Of a stretch of DNA of 64,000 nucleotides, positions 28,101-36,734 are shown piece after piece. Made by a program: the position numbers and the translations under genes. The stretch's first letter is position 1; each line of letters starts with the position of its first letter. The notes beneath the pieces were generated by a model. It saw only the letters and a program-made list of their open reading frames with translations. It made no database searches and was not told the origin of the DNA. Origin of the DNA: Cohaesibacter marisflavi (GTDB lineage: Bacteria; Pseudomonadota; Alphaproteobacteria; Rhizobiales; Cohaesibacteraceae); the NCBI RefSeq assembly GCF_900115225.1, contig NZ_FOVR01000002.1, forward strand, positions 558,001 to 622,000, written 5' to 3'.

Positions 28101-28288
28101 AGAATAGAAAGATGAAACGGCAAACGGGATGAAAACTCGGCTTCAGAAGATAGACCGGGTTGAACGGATTTTGCGGACTGTGGTGTTTCCCGCCATTCTC
28201 TGCCATGCTCATCATAGGCGACGGCGGCTTGGTCTAAAGCCGCTGCTTCAAGAGCTGCCGGATCTGGGGCTTTGTTCAGAAAGTTCAT
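25142..28288 (-). CDS. Membrane glycosyltransferase family 2 fused to a C-terminal esterase D-like domain
   Basis: An unbroken 1048-residue frame with two enzymes. Residues 1-215 resemble the regulatory N-terminus of large alphaproteobacterial GT2 proteins; two membrane helices follow. The catalytic GT2 domain has IYDAEDRPD near residue 396, the TED motif (NVTEDADLGLRL, about 491) and QRTRWFKGW (about 530), as in processive cellulose/hyaluronan-type synthases; more helices run to about 680. From about residue 711 (an internal Met) comes an alpha/beta hydrolase of the putative esterase family: nucleophile loop FGKSSGGYGS near 855 and a catalytic His candidate in FPDNHSS near 1027. The esterase should lie in the cytosol unless the helix count is odd. 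A GGAG 12 bases before Met711 might also allow separate translation. The substrate is presumably an exopolysaccharide or lipid-linked sugar. Confidence 0.88.
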   Translation of the reverse strand: MNFLNKAPDPAALEAAALDQAAVAYDEHGREWRETPQSAKSVQPGLSSEAEFSSRLPFHLSILDSLQAFKSPSLQQALKSAAQTGDPLIERWTREGKLDETLYFACAAKRLGVPFVAQPSTSGLYPLPDNWPLEKLRDLSWILIRPFAKLDHAPPVADSLYLCAPHGKELDALAEKMALDPQFRQRVRITTPRQLRRLQRASASKAAMDHHVFRLKQTMPDLSAHGKFKPFHSYYLAITLIALIGSSLVFSSIGIGINLITIMIFLTMSILRLISVFRLPHTRTTQASRVLSLLNTTKKTEASSDWPSYSVFVPLFREGRVVPDLIQSLCRLDYPRDRLTCYLLLEEEDEETRAALAKITLPAFIELVDIPKGGPQTKPKALNYALSFVQSDLTVIYDAEDRPDPHQLKIAALHMLSGRPSLACLQAQLAVDNARTNFLTRQFAVEYSALFDGLLPFLAFDRLVVPLGGTSNHFKTRVLKQIGGWDPYNVTEDADLGLRLSRLGYDIETIRSDTWEEAPESYAVWLKQRTRWFKGWMQTWIVHMRRPRYLYRKLGSDRFFSFHIMIGSMLLSTLVHPLYFLTFGISAWNLALYGSQNGSLFFVLLAINSINLVLGYGGVMVLGRKWAGKRYGFGWRAILEMPLYWLLMTPAAWRALYQLIHDPHHWEKTDHGLSSTRSRLPHAKVSSGIKPSNMAIFPKLGSHFKRRPFSMRRDPSTPKGTLQTITVSSKALENNLLGDSCEREVIIYTPHGHDGAGLPLLVDLVGFTAGGPAHVNWKNFGENVPERLDRLIASGEMPPAVVAFPDCFTRLGGNQYVNSAALGNWEDFLIEDMTPAIETQIGCGGPGKRGLFGKSSGGYGSILHAMKHADFWSAAACLSGDMAFELCYLPDMPNLLRALAKKNNSIERFLTEFEEGPKYDGKDIHALMTLAMAASYDPDPDSYFGIRLPVNMHDCSLIQERWANWLEWDPVVLADQPEVIANLKSMKGLWLECGYVDQYNLLYGARRLHSKLEAAGVDHVYEEFPDNHSSIDYRMDVCLPYLVRALEE

Positions 28289-28367
28289 GACAAAGGTGGA
28301 TCAATAATTTTATATCAAATAGATGTCGAAAAATAATCTGTTTAGACTAGATCAAAAAGAGTGATCA

Positions 28368-29450
28368 ATGGATTGTGCAACCGTATTAAATCCACTGTTA
28401 ATTGTTAAAATTGTACGTAATGCGAGCATTTGCCGCATGCGGACAGGTGGAGTTGCAACCCAAGACCGGCTTTCGCAGGGGGGTGGGCTGAGCTGGACAT
28501 TCTTTTTGGCGATGCTCTCTGCCTTTTGTCTTTTTCTATTGGCCGTGACGGATGGTCTGGCTCAGACGCTCACAGAAGAGGGCCAGAGCGAGGTCGTCGT
28601 TGAACAACCAACGAATGTGGAAGCAACCCGCTCGCCCCGGTCTGGTGAGGGCGATGAGCCTGTAACCAGCGAGGATTGGGCCAAGGCAGATTTTTATGGC
28701 TTCATCGATATTCACCAGCGCCTGCGTCAACCCAGCGAGACGGTGATGGACAATGGTCTGCGCCTTCTTACCGCGCCGGACTTCCCACCCTTCAACTACC
28801 GCAACAAAGCAGGTGCTCCTGTGGGCTATCATGTGGAGTTGGCACGCGCTTTTTGTGAGCAGCTCAACATCGCCTGCACCATGAAGGTGGTGCCGTTTGA
28901 TGCCATACCTGACCTGCTGGCAAGCGATGAGGCGGACGCAGCGCTTGCCGGTCTGGTGCGCCATCCGGAATTACAGGGCAGGGTCACTTTCTCAAATGTG
29001 TTCCTGAAGCGGCCCGGCCGTTTTCTGCATCTCAAAGACGATGGGGTGTCGACGGATAAGGACGCCCTGCAAGGAAAACCGGTCGCCGTTATCGGTGGCT
29101 CTGCGCATGAGGCCTTTTTGCGCGCCTATTTCGATGGGGTCAATCGAGTGCCAGTCAACGATCTGCATGCAGCGCGTGAGCTGTTGGAAGAAGGCAAGGT
29201 GGTGGCGATCTTCGGCGATGCGTTCCAGCTTCTGCACATTGCCACTCAGCGCAATGGTATCTTCAGCTTTGCCGGTGAGCCTTATTATGACGATCATTTC
29301 TTCGGCGATGGCATGGCCTTCGCCTACAAGGCTGGCCGGACAGATATCGGCAATCTGCTCAATTTCGGCCTTCAAAAGCTCGCCCAGAGCGGACGTCTGG
29401 CCGAACTCTATGCGCGGCACTTCGCCTTTGATGTTTACGCTTCCTATTGA
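28368..29450 (+). CDS. Periplasmic solute-binding-like protein (SBP_bac_3 type)
   Basis: A 360-residue protein with an uncleaved or long signal region (hydrophobic SWTFFLAMLSAFCLFLLAV at about residues 42-60, ending DGLAQ), a low-complexity acidic linker, and then an amino-acid-type binding domain: LRLLTAPDFPPFNYRNKAGA, GYHVELARAFCEQL and YDDHFFGDGMAFAYKAG. No permease or ATPase genes are nearby, so it may be a stand-alone sensor or envelope protein. It is divergent from the glycosyltransferase-esterase gene with 79 bases between. ATG 28437 is an alternative start. The last codons and stop lie in a 13-base tandem duplication. Confidence 0.8.
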   Translation: MDCATVLNPLLIVKIVRNASICRMRTGGVATQDRLSQGGGLSWTFFLAMLSAFCLFLLAVTDGLAQTLTEEGQSEVVVEQPTNVEATRSPRSGEGDEPVTSEDWAKADFYGFIDIHQRLRQPSETVMDNGLRLLTAPDFPPFNYRNKAGAPVGYHVELARAFCEQLNIACTMKVVPFDAIPDLLASDEADAALAGLVRHPELQGRVTFSNVFLKRPGRFLHLKDDGVSTDKDALQGKPVAVIGGSAHEAFLRAYFDGVNRVPVNDLHAARELLEEGKVVAIFGDAFQLLHIATQRNGIFSFAGEPYYDDHFFGDGMAFAYKAGRTDIGNLLNFGLQKLAQSGRLAELYARHFAFDVYASY

Positions 29451-29470
29451 GGCTGGCTATTGAGGCTGGC
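29445..29470 (+). repeat. 13-base tandem duplication spanning a stop codon
   Basis: TATTGAGGCTGGC occurs twice in direct succession (29445-29457 and 29458-29470). The first copy holds the TGA stop of the binding-protein gene, the second lies just after it. It looks like a simple slippage duplication. Confidence 0.85.
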
Positions 29471-29495
29471 TCATCAGCTAAGCACCAAGCTTGAT

Positions 29496-30314
29496 TTAGC
29501 GGCGGAAGAAGGGGAGCAGTAGCGACCAGAAAAACTGGTTTGGCTTCTCGTCCTGATACGGGTCAAGACCGATGGTCATGCCCTCATGCCCGTCCTGTGG
29601 CTGGGCCACATAGGTGCGGAACATCCTGTCCCAGATGGAGAGATTGAAACCGAAATTGGAGTGGGTTTCCCGTGGCCGGTTGGAATGATGCACCCGATGC
29701 ATATCCGGGGTGACCACCAGCAGCCGCAACAGCCGATCCACTTTTTCGGGGAGGCGCACATTGGCGTGATTGAACAGCGCCGCCGCATTGAGCACCACTT
29801 CAAACAGGAACACGGCAATTGCCGGCGCGCCAAATACCAACACCCAAACAATCTTGTAGAGAAGCGACAAGAGGATCTCGATTGGATGAAAGCGCAAGGC
29901 TGTCGAAACATCGATATCCCGGTCGACATGATGCACCTTGTGCAGTTTCCAGAATATCGGAATTCGGTGTGAGAGCAGATGCTGCAGCCAGATGGCAAAA
30001 TCAAGAATAAGAAAGGCAATGAGAATGGAGAGCCAGGCAGGCAGCGAAACCCAGTTCAGAAGCCCCCACCCCTGATCGGCAGCATAGATGGCCACGCCGA
30101 TGGGCAGGATCGGCATGACAAGGCGCGTCACCACGCTATCGAGAATGACAATCCCCCAGTTTGTCACCCAGCGCCGCCCTTGCCCCATGGTGCGATCCCG
30201 CTTGGGCAGGGCCCATTCGGCCAGTGCCATGATAACAAAGACAGACAGGAATACCCCAAGGCGCAGGCTGCTTTCGCCAAGCCCGAAAAGGGAAAAGAGA
30301 TCATTATTCTCCAT
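29496..30314 (-). CDS. Fatty acid hydroxylase / sterol desaturase family protein
   Basis: A 272-residue membrane di-iron oxygenase. Three histidine clusters are present: HLLSH, HKVHH (WKLHKVHHVDRDIDVSTALRFHP) and HRVHH (DMHRVHHSNRPRETHSNFGF). At least four membrane helices surround them. Family members hydroxylate or desaturate lipid chains, sterols, carotenoids or ornithine lipids; the substrate is not shown by context. It is followed by no co-oriented gene and is divergent from the TEX30-like hydrolase (about 250 bases of shared upstream DNA). Confidence 0.9.
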   Translation of the reverse strand: MENNDLFSLFGLGESSLRLGVFLSVFVIMALAEWALPKRDRTMGQGRRWVTNWGIVILDSVVTRLVMPILPIGVAIYAADQGWGLLNWVSLPAWLSILIAFLILDFAIWLQHLLSHRIPIFWKLHKVHHVDRDIDVSTALRFHPIEILLSLLYKIVWVLVFGAPAIAVFLFEVVLNAAALFNHANVRLPEKVDRLLRLLVVTPDMHRVHHSNRPRETHSNFGFNLSIWDRMFRTYVAQPQDGHEGMTIGLDPYQDEKPNQFFWSLLLPFFRR

Positions 30315-30562
30315 CTTGCACCTTCAAATGCTACCCGCCTTGCCATAGGTCTTGCTGTCGGCTCGGGACATAGTTTCGCTTTTCTGCATCTATAGCCAGA
30401 AGCATAGCTTAGCGCAAATTGCAAGTTGGTCGTAGCCTCTCACTTTGTCGTGACGCCAAAAGCGCTCCTGCACAAGCGGGAGGATCTGCAGATTCCCTTT
30501 GCCTTTTGCAATGAAACTGATAGAAAGCCCCTCACGCCACCCGAACCAAAGATGATTGCACC

Positions 30563-31336
30563 ATGTCCAGTCCCGCACCGATCACCGCTGACAGCCCATT
30601 TGATTTTCTCATCAACGAGCCGGAAGGAACCCCGCGCGCGGTTCTGATGCTGGCCCATGGCGCAGGCGCTCCGATGGATGCTTCCTTCATGGAGCGGATC
30701 GCGGCCATGCTCACCGAGAATGGCATTGTCGTTGTGCGGTTTGAGTTTTCCTACATGGCTCGCCGCCGCGTCGATGGCAAACGCCGCCCGGCAGGTCGTG
30801 CAGAACGCTGGACGCACCATTATTTCCGCGCCGTGGAAGAATTGCTGCAGGGCGAGAGTTGGAACAGCGCTTGGGATGGTTTGCCATTGTTGATCGGTGG
30901 CAAGAGCATGGGCGGCCGCGTGGCGGCGATGCTCGCTTGCGATGAAGATCTCGATCTGGCGGTCAAGGGCGTTGTGGTTCTGGGCTATCCCTTCCATCCG
31001 ATCGGAAAATCCGAGCCGGAAAACTGGCGCCTTGAGCCTCTTGAAAAGAGCCTGCTGCCGGTGTTGATCTGTCAGGGTGAGCGCGATGATTTCGGCTGGT
31101 GGGATGAAGTGGATGCCATTGAGCTTCCCCCACAAGTGACCCTCGAATGGATCGCCAATGGCAGCCACGATCTCGGTCCGACCGGGAAATCCGAAGCGAC
31201 CATGAAGAGCAACATGCAGCATGCCGCCCGCCTTGCGGCAGACTTCGCGGCCAATCCGCCGATTCTGGAAATGGATTTCGGCCCGGATCAGCCGATTGAC
31301 GATTTTGATGATGAGGATGACGACGACGAGGCGTAA
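30563..31336 (+). CDS. Alpha/beta hydrolase of the KANL3/TEX30 type
   Basis: A 257-residue cytosolic alpha/beta hydrolase. VLMLAHGAGAPMDASFM is the N-terminal oxyanion region, GGKSMGGRVAAM the nucleophile elbow (Ser in KSMGG), and ICQGERDDFG plus ANGSHDLGP give the Asp and His regions, all features of the KANL3/TEX30 branch. Its C-terminus is a strongly acidic tail (DDFDDEDDDDEA). No clear ribosome binding site precedes ATG 30563. It ends 24 bases from the convergent DUF930 gene. Confidence 0.88.
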   Translation: MSSPAPITADSPFDFLINEPEGTPRAVLMLAHGAGAPMDASFMERIAAMLTENGIVVVRFEFSYMARRRVDGKRRPAGRAERWTHHYFRAVEELLQGESWNSAWDGLPLLIGGKSMGGRVAAMLACDEDLDLAVKGVVVLGYPFHPIGKSEPENWRLEPLEKSLLPVLICQGERDDFGWWDEVDAIELPPQVTLEWIANGSHDLGPTGKSEATMKSNMQHAARLAADFAANPPILEMDFGPDQPIDDFDDEDDDDEA

Positions 31337-31360
31337 AGCCCAAGGCGTGAATTAATCGCT

Positions 31361-32041
31361 CTACTTATACTGGGTGAGATAATAGTCTTCCCAATCGCTC
31401 TTGGGCACGATGGTGCCCACCGCGAAGGCAAGATTGAGCACCGTGCTCTGATCATCAGACAGCTCGCAGTCGAATTTCACGCGGTGCCAATTGTCGTGGC
31501 TCCAGAAAACAGCCCCGTCCGCGATCATGTGGTTGCCCTCATAGCGCACCTCTTCAAAGGTGTAGGTGACCATGCGTTCGGGCTTATAGGCATCGCTCCA
31601 GGCGGCGATCTGCTCAAGGGCTTCCAGCGAGCAGAGCTGCTCGCGCTGTTCATCACCGGTGAGATTGCGATAGTCGTGGAGGGCCTCTTCGTTGCCCGTT
31701 CGCGCGAGAACTTTCCCAGAATAAATCTGGCTGGAGCGGATCATTCCGTCGTCCGGTGCCTTTGCTTCCGGACTGGCTTCGGGCTCGGGTGGAATTTCCT
31801 CGATAGGCTCCGAGGTGGCGATCGGCTCGGCTGGTGCATTTTGAGCTACAGTTGGTGGTGGTGGCGGTGGCGGAGGGGACGCGATGATCTCTACCGCAAT
31901 CGGGTCTTCAGGGGGCAGAGATGGCAGTAGCTTGGGAGCGATGGTCATGAGCGCAAACAGGAAGAGCCCGTGCAGGAGAAGGGAGGCAACAACGCCTCCA
32001 TAGCCGGGATTCTCGGGTCTGTTTGGCTCACATGGTCGCAT
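31361..32041 (-). CDS. DUF930 family protein with TonB-like N-terminus
   Basis: A 226-residue protein with a short cytosolic N-terminus, one membrane helix (VVASLLLHGLFLFALMTIA, about residues 17-35), a proline-rich linker including eight consecutive Pro and many Pro/Glu pairs, and a C-terminal DUF930 domain with two Cys (EQLCSLEAL, KFDCELSDD). The layout resembles TonB/TolA-like periplasm-spanning proteins. Function is unknown. ATG 32041 is chosen to place the helix near the N-terminus; an upstream start at 32098 would add 19 residues. Confidence 0.82.
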   Translation of the reverse strand: MRPCEPNRPENPGYGGVVASLLLHGLFLFALMTIAPKLLPSLPPEDPIAVEIIASPPPPPPPPTVAQNAPAEPIATSEPIEEIPPEPEASPEAKAPDDGMIRSSQIYSGKVLARTGNEEALHDYRNLTGDEQREQLCSLEALEQIAAWSDAYKPERMVTYTFEEVRYEGNHMIADGAVFWSHDNWHRVKFDCELSDDQSTVLNLAFAVGTIVPKSDWEDYYLTQYK

Positions 32042-32172
32042 GGTCCGGCTCGCTGAAGAAGGACGTTCTCCGCAAGGTAAGCCAGAGCGGTGTGGCAATG
32101 TCCACGGCTCTTTCCCTCATGGAAAAACGTATCGGTGTGCCTTTACAATCCACCTGTGGCAACAGCATGGCC

Positions 32173-32808
32173 TTATGCGTCAAATGGCAGGTCTCCTTGT
32201 GGATCAGAGCGGTCTGCATCGCCTAGATCCTTCTCGGCCCAGTGCTTGCGACAAAGGGAAACATAGCTTTCCTCTCCGCCAATCACCACCTGATCGCCTT
32301 CATCGATGATCTTGCCGTCATGGTCGATACGCACCACCATGGACGCCTTGCGTCCACACCAGCAGATGGTGCGCGCCTCGCGCAGTTCGTCAGCCCATGC
32401 CAGAAGGCATTTCGAACCGGGGAACAGATTGCCCTGAAAATCGGTTCTGAGCCCGTAGCACATGACAGGGATGCGCAAGCTATCGGCCACCCGGCAGAGC
32501 TGCCAGACCTGATCTTCCGACAGGAACTGCGCCTCATCGAAAAAGATGCAGTCCGGCTTTTTCTCGCCCGTTTCCACGTTGAACTGCTTTGAAATATGGT
32601 CGAACAGATCCGTTTCCAGCGTGAACACGAAGGCCTCGGCCCCAAGCCCGATACGTGAGGAAATCTCACCCACCTTGGTGCGATTGTCGAGCGCTGCGGT
32701 ATAAAGCAAGGTTCGCATGCCCCGTTCGACATAGTTATAGGATGCCTGCAACAGCAAGGTGGACTTGCCTGCATTCATTGCCGAATAGGTGAAATAGAGC
32801 TTGGCCAT
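32173..32808 (-). CDS. tdk: Thymidine kinase (TK1 type)
   Basis: A 211-residue cytosolic enzyme that phosphorylates thymidine for salvage. The P-loop is SAMNAGKST (residues 9-17); FFDEAQFL is the Walker B-like motif, and the lid and thymidine-binding region is [12 protein letters not shown]. The Zn site is visible as TICWCG and [10 protein letters not shown] 32808 places the P-loop at the usual distance; an extension to 32919 has no family support. Thymidine salvage complements the dCTP deaminase route near the left end of the window, though the two are not linked. Confidence 0.95.
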   Translation of the reverse strand: MAKLYFTYSAMNAGKSTLLLQASYNYVERGMRTLLYTAALDNRTKVGEISSRIGLGAEAFVFTLETDLFDHISKQFNVETGEKKPDCIFFDEAQFLSEDQVWQLCRVADSLRIPVMCYGLRTDFQGNLFPGSKCLLAWADELREARTICWCGRKASMVVRIDHDGKIIDEGDQVVIGGEESYVSLCRKHWAEKDLGDADRSDPQGDLPFDA

Positions 32809-32991
32809 GCGGGAATCGTCTTTTCGCAAACAAATGGGATTGTCTGTTGCTAAATCCGCTTGTGCCAATATGCAAGGGTGCTGCTCATCCCGCAACGCGA
32901 TATGTGGATGAGGCGGCATGAGGCAGGCATGAGGAAGGGTAGGGGCAGAGCGTATGCTGGTTCCGGGCGGAAAAGGAGACGGTTGAAGAAA

Positions 32992-33942
32992 TTACGCTTT
33001 CGGATCAAAGGCCCGTTCCGGCTGTTTGGGCAGGACTCGCTCCACATAGGTCTGCATCTTTGTCGCCATTTCATCCTGATCGCCCAGCAGGCTGTCCGGA
33101 TCAATCGGCTCACCAAAGGTGATATGGAACTTGGCGCCATACTTATTCTGCAGCTCGCGTATCGACTGGATATCCCGCAATTCTGTCGAAATCTGGCTGA
33201 GGGCATAAAAGGCGAGCGAGTTGCGTGCCCTTATATGTCCCGGAATGATGGGGATCTTGTGCTTTTTGGCCATACGCAGAAAGCTCGAATTCCATGGCCG
33301 CTCCTTGAGGCGCACACCATTCCAGTAGGAAAGCCGCCCCGAGGGAAAGATACCCACGCAGCGATCATCCCGAAAGGCCTGAGCCGCGATCGACATCGTG
33401 CGCCGCATGGCCGAGCGGTCGCGCAGATTGGGCCGCCATTCGACGGGGATCATCAGATCGGCAGCGTTGGGATTGATCGAAAGCAGATCGGCAAAGACAA
33501 ACAGGGCTAGATCCTGCCGTACATGGCGCACCTGATCAAACAGTGCCAGTCCATCGGGTAGGCCCGTGGGATGGTTGGTGGCTACCAGGCATCCCCCATT
33601 TTGGGGCAGTTTTTCCAAGCCGGTCGTCGTCACCCGAGGCTGCATCAAATCCAGCATGGCTTCGGCCATCTCATAGCCGGATTCATTATAGCGCCAGCCG
33701 GAGACCAGCCTGCAGAGATTGTCGTAGCGTACGGCCTTGCGGATCAATGGCGCATAGGCCTTGCCGAAGCGACCGGTTACCAGATGGCGGGCGCGGACTT
33801 CGATATACCAGTCCACCAACTCCCTCACATCGTCAGAGATATGGGCTGTGCGTTCCATTTGGCGGCGGGTTTGGCGGTCTGCAAGGGAAGACTGGGCCTT
33901 GCTCACCCTGTCATATATGACGCGCATGGACTTCTGTGTCAT
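32992..33942 (-). CDS. Lysophospholipid acyltransferase family protein
   Basis: A 316-residue PlsC-like acyltransferase. Motif I appears as NHPTGLPDG, with five residues between His and Asp as in the hemolysin-like branch, and motif III as FPSGRLSYWN. A second Gly-rich PIIPGHI matches motif IV. It should acylate a lysolipid at the inner membrane face. ATG 33942 has GGGGGA five bases upstream, better than the ATG at 33954. The N-terminal 60 residues are charged and helical and lack an obvious membrane anchor. Confidence 0.87.
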   Translation of the reverse strand: MTQKSMRVIYDRVSKAQSSLADRQTRRQMERTAHISDDVRELVDWYIEVRARHLVTGRFGKAYAPLIRKAVRYDNLCRLVSGWRYNESGYEMAEAMLDLMQPRVTTTGLEKLPQNGGCLVATNHPTGLPDGLALFDQVRHVRQDLALFVFADLLSINPNAADLMIPVEWRPNLRDRSAMRRTMSIAAQAFRDDRCVGIFPSGRLSYWNGVRLKERPWNSSFLRMAKKHKIPIIPGHIRARNSLAFYALSQISTELRDIQSIRELQNKYGAKFHITFGEPIDPDSLLGDQDEMATKMQTYVERVLPKQPERAFDPKA

Positions 33943-34275
33943 AGTTTCCCCCATAGCTCATCGTTCCCTTGATACGCTTTTGCGCATCTCTGCTCACCAT
34001 TTCAGGTCTTGTCAGAGGCCAACCATAAAATGGACAAATCTGTCATCATCAAGGCTGATTGAATTTATCAAGCTTGCAACAAATAGATGACATGGAGGCC
34101 AAATTGGCGCCAGATGAACAAAGGTAGTGCCAAAAAGGCCCAGTTATTCAGATCTAATCCAAACAAATGTCGGATAGTGAGCCCGAACGTATCTAGCAAG
34201 ATTGGGAGCCATCACGCCGCTCGCGCAGAGGCTTGCTGGCGGGCGGAGTGATGTGACCTGTGCCGCAAGGGCCTT
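33943..34275. other. Intergenic region with a long hairpin downstream of the TerB-like gene
   Basis: No gene is visible in these 333 bases. CATCACGCCGC at 34210-34220 pairs with GCGGAGTGATG at 34243-34253 with a single mismatch, downstream of the TerB-like gene on the minus strand. No T-tract follows, so it may be an mRNA 3'-end structure, not a classic terminator. Confidence 0.4.
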
Positions 34276-34686
34276 CTAGATGCGGCGATAGCGAACGCGA
34301 GCGCTGTGTTCGATGGCACCGACATGCAACCGGTCAAGCTCCAGTTCATCGCGCAGCAGCAGCAGAAACTGCAATTCATCCTGCTCTACCTGCAAGTCGG
34401 CCGCAGCCACTTCGATGGCCAGCGCATAGGCTGTCTCGCGCAGTTTGATCGGCAGGCTGGCACGGACAACCTTGAGGACGAGATCGACACCGCCCTCGGC
34501 AAGCAGGTCCGAGCAATCGCGAGAAACCGTCACGAGGCGTTCATGGTCGAAATCCGAGAAGACAGGCAGCGTCTGCACTTCTTCTCCGATTTTCATGAGT
34601 TCTGAGTCCGTCATGGTCCGGTCCGCAGCAGATGTGGACACCATCACATAGATCAGGGCTTCTTCCGGCGAGACGATCTTGGTCAT
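34276..34686 (-). CDS. TerB-like tellurite resistance family protein
   Basis: A 136-residue all-helical cytosolic protein of the TerB-like type: EEALIYVMVSTSAADRTMTDSEL, then RETAYALAIEVAAADLQVEQDEL, with paired acidic residues that could bind metal as in TerB. ATG 34686 is preceded by AGGAAAAGAAG, a good ribosome binding site. It is divergent from lysS with 390 bases between. The family is common beside housekeeping genes and its role outside tellurite resistance is unclear. Confidence 0.85.
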   Translation of the reverse strand: MTKIVSPEEALIYVMVSTSAADRTMTDSELMKIGEEVQTLPVFSDFDHERLVTVSRDCSDLLAEGGVDLVLKVVRASLPIKLRETAYALAIEVAAADLQVEQDELQFLLLLRDELELDRLHVGAIEHSARVRYRRI

Positions 34687-35076
34687 TCTTCTTTTCCTGT
34701 TTCGGGCGCAAAAGTTGCGCAAAAGGGCACAGTTGCCCGACTTTTCATCAAGTCATTTGAACTTATGCATCAAAGACGTTCGGATCAAGCTCTGCTTCTG
34801 GCCTTTCTTGCGGGATGGGGGCATATGAGCGGGCTTTCATCCCAGCCAATAGCAAACTCCATTGGGAATGGCTGGGTGCGAGGCCAAAAAGTCCCTTTTC
34901 TTGGGCTTGTCTATCAGCTAGAACAGCGCTGACGGCCTGCCCGGACGGCGGGCCGTCAGCTGTTTATTGTCGTAACTTCATCTGGCCGCATGGGATGCTG
35001 CCAATCTGGGATCTGGCAGAATGCTTGCCGTTGGTGGCGCCTGCCTGATTATCAAGGACACTCAAGGAACCTGACT
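34687..35076 (+). other. Structured leader region upstream of class I lysyl-tRNA synthetase
   Basis: The 390-base space contains two strong hairpins in the direction of lysS: CCCAGCCA (34841-34848) with TGGCTGGG (34869-34876), and GCTGACGGCC with GGCCGTCAGC (34928-34960), the second followed by TGTTTATTG. No protein-coding gene is credible. The layout suggests a transcribed leader or a small RNA ending before lysS. Confidence 0.45.
34928..34969 (+). terminator. Strong GC hairpin with partial T-tract: terminator or attenuator
   Basis: A perfect ten-base stem, GCTGACGGCC with GGCCGTCAGC, is followed by TGTTTATTG. No gene on this strand precedes it within the window, so it either ends a small RNA or acts as an attenuator for lysS, whose start is 117 bases further. 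Confidence 0.5.
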
Positions 35077-36699
35077 ATGACTTCGCAAACCGCCCTTCCG
35101 CTCGCGCTCTCCGATGACCTCGTCGAAGCAGCTGCAACGTCCAAGGCCTGGCCGTTTGAAGAGGCGCGAAAGCTGGTCAAACGGTATCAGAAGTCTGGCA
35201 TGCCCGATGAGGTGCTGTTCGAAACCGGCTACGGCCCTTCTGGTCTGCCCCATATTGGCACCTTCGGTGAAGTGGCGCGCACGTCCATGGTCCGTACGGC
35301 CTTCCGCGCCCTCACCAAGGATGAAGTGAAGACCCGTATGCTGTGCTTCTCTGATGATATGGACGGTTTCCGCAAGGTGCCGACCAATCTGCCCAATCAG
35401 GAGATGCTGGCCCAGCATTTGGGCCTGCCGCTTACGCAAGTGCCAGATCCATTCGGCACTCATGAAGGCTTCGCCCAGCATAACAATGCCCGTCTGTGCA
35501 ATTTCCTTGATCAGTTCGGCTTCGACTATGAGTTCGCGTCCTCGACCGACTATTATACCTCCGGCCGGTTCGATGAGACCCTTTTGAAAATGCTGGACGT
35601 CTATGACAAGGTCATGGACATTATCCTGCCGACGCTGGGCAAGGAACGTCAGGCGACCTATTCGCCCTTCCTGCCGGTTTGCCCGCGCACCGGCAAGGTG
35701 CTGCAAGTGCCAATGATTGAGCGGAATGTCTCCAAGGGCACCGTGGTCTATGTGGACCCGGAAACCAATGAGAAAGTGGAAGTGCCGGTCACCGGTGGTG
35801 CCGTCAAATGCCAGTGGAAGGCCGACTGGGCCATGCGCTGGGCAGCCCTTGATGTGGCCTATGAAATGAGCGGCAAGGATCTGATCGACAGCGTCAAGCT
35901 CTCCACCAAGATTTGCCGCGCCCTTGGCAAGCCGCAGCCGGAAAGCCTGTCCTACGAGCTGTTCCTTGACGATGAGGGCGCCAAGATTTCCAAATCCAAG
36001 GGCAATGGCCTCACCATTGAGGAATGGCTGACCTATGCCTCGCCGGAAAGCCTGTCGCTTTATATGTATCAGAAGCCCAAGACGGCCAAGAAGCTCTATT
36101 TCGATGTGATCCCGAAGGCGGTGGACGAGTATTTCACCTTCCTTGGCAATATCGAAAAGGAAGATCTGCCCAAGCAGCTCAACAACCCGACATGGCATAT
36201 TCACTCTGGCAATCCGCCAAAAGCCAATATGCCCATCAGCTTTGCTCTGTTGCTCAATCTGGTTAGCGCAGCCAACGCTCAGGACAAGGATGTCCTGTGG
36301 GGCTTCATCTCGCGCTATGTGCCCGGCGCCAACGCCGAAACCCATCCAAAACTGGATGAACTGGTCGGCTATGCCATCCGCTATTTCGAGGATTTCGTCA
36401 AACCCAAGAAGGTGTTCCGCGCAGCAACCGAGATGGAAGCAACCGCCATGCAGGATCTGGCAACCCGCCTTGCCGGCATGACCGATGTAACCGACGCCGA
36501 AGAGTTGCAGACGGAAGTCTTCGCGGTGGGCAATTCCTACGAGTTTGGCAATTTGCGCGACTGGTTCAAGGCGCTCTATCAGGTTCTGCTGGGGCAGGAT
36601 CAGGGCCCGCGCTTTGGCTCCTTCATCGCCCTTTACGGGGTTGAGAATACCATCGCCCTGATTGAAAAAGGTTTGAAGGGCGAATTGCTGAACGTGTAA
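35077..36699 (+). CDS. lysS: Lysyl-tRNA synthetase, class I
   Basis: A 540-residue class I LysRS, the form typical of alphaproteobacteria and archaea and unrelated to the class II enzyme of E. coli. The HIGH motif is [11 protein letters not shown] (HIGT at 59-62) and the KMSKS motif is KISKSKGNG. It charges tRNA-Lys in the cytosol. ATG 35077 has AAGGA eight bases upstream; an upstream ATG at 34990 lies in a segment without family similarity. The preceding leader carries strong hairpins. The secreted hydrolase gene follows after 35 bases and may be read from the same transcript. Confidence 0.96.
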   Translation: MTSQTALPLALSDDLVEAAATSKAWPFEEARKLVKRYQKSGMPDEVLFETGYGPSGLPHIGTFGEVARTSMVRTAFRALTKDEVKTRMLCFSDDMDGFRKVPTNLPNQEMLAQHLGLPLTQVPDPFGTHEGFAQHNNARLCNFLDQFGFDYEFASSTDYYTSGRFDETLLKMLDVYDKVMDIILPTLGKERQATYSPFLPVCPRTGKVLQVPMIERNVSKGTVVYVDPETNEKVEVPVTGGAVKCQWKADWAMRWAALDVAYEMSGKDLIDSVKLSTKICRALGKPQPESLSYELFLDDEGAKISKSKGNGLTIEEWLTYASPESLSLYMYQKPKTAKKLYFDVIPKAVDEYFTFLGNIEKEDLPKQLNNPTWHIHSGNPPKANMPISFALLLNLVSAANAQDKDVLWGFISRYVPGANAETHPKLDELVGYAIRYFEDFVKPKKVFRAATEMEATAMQDLATRLAGMTDVTDAEELQTEVFAVGNSYEFGNLRDWFKALYQVLLGQDQGPRFGSFIALYGVENTIALIEKGLKGELLNV

Positions 36700-36734
36700 T
36701 CAGCCCTCATTCACCGTGATCGGGAGCCAAATAG

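Noticed and set aside
35062-36345. A 427-codon minus-strand frame opposite lysS
   Set aside because: Shadow of the highly conserved LysRS gene; its translation has no domain pattern.
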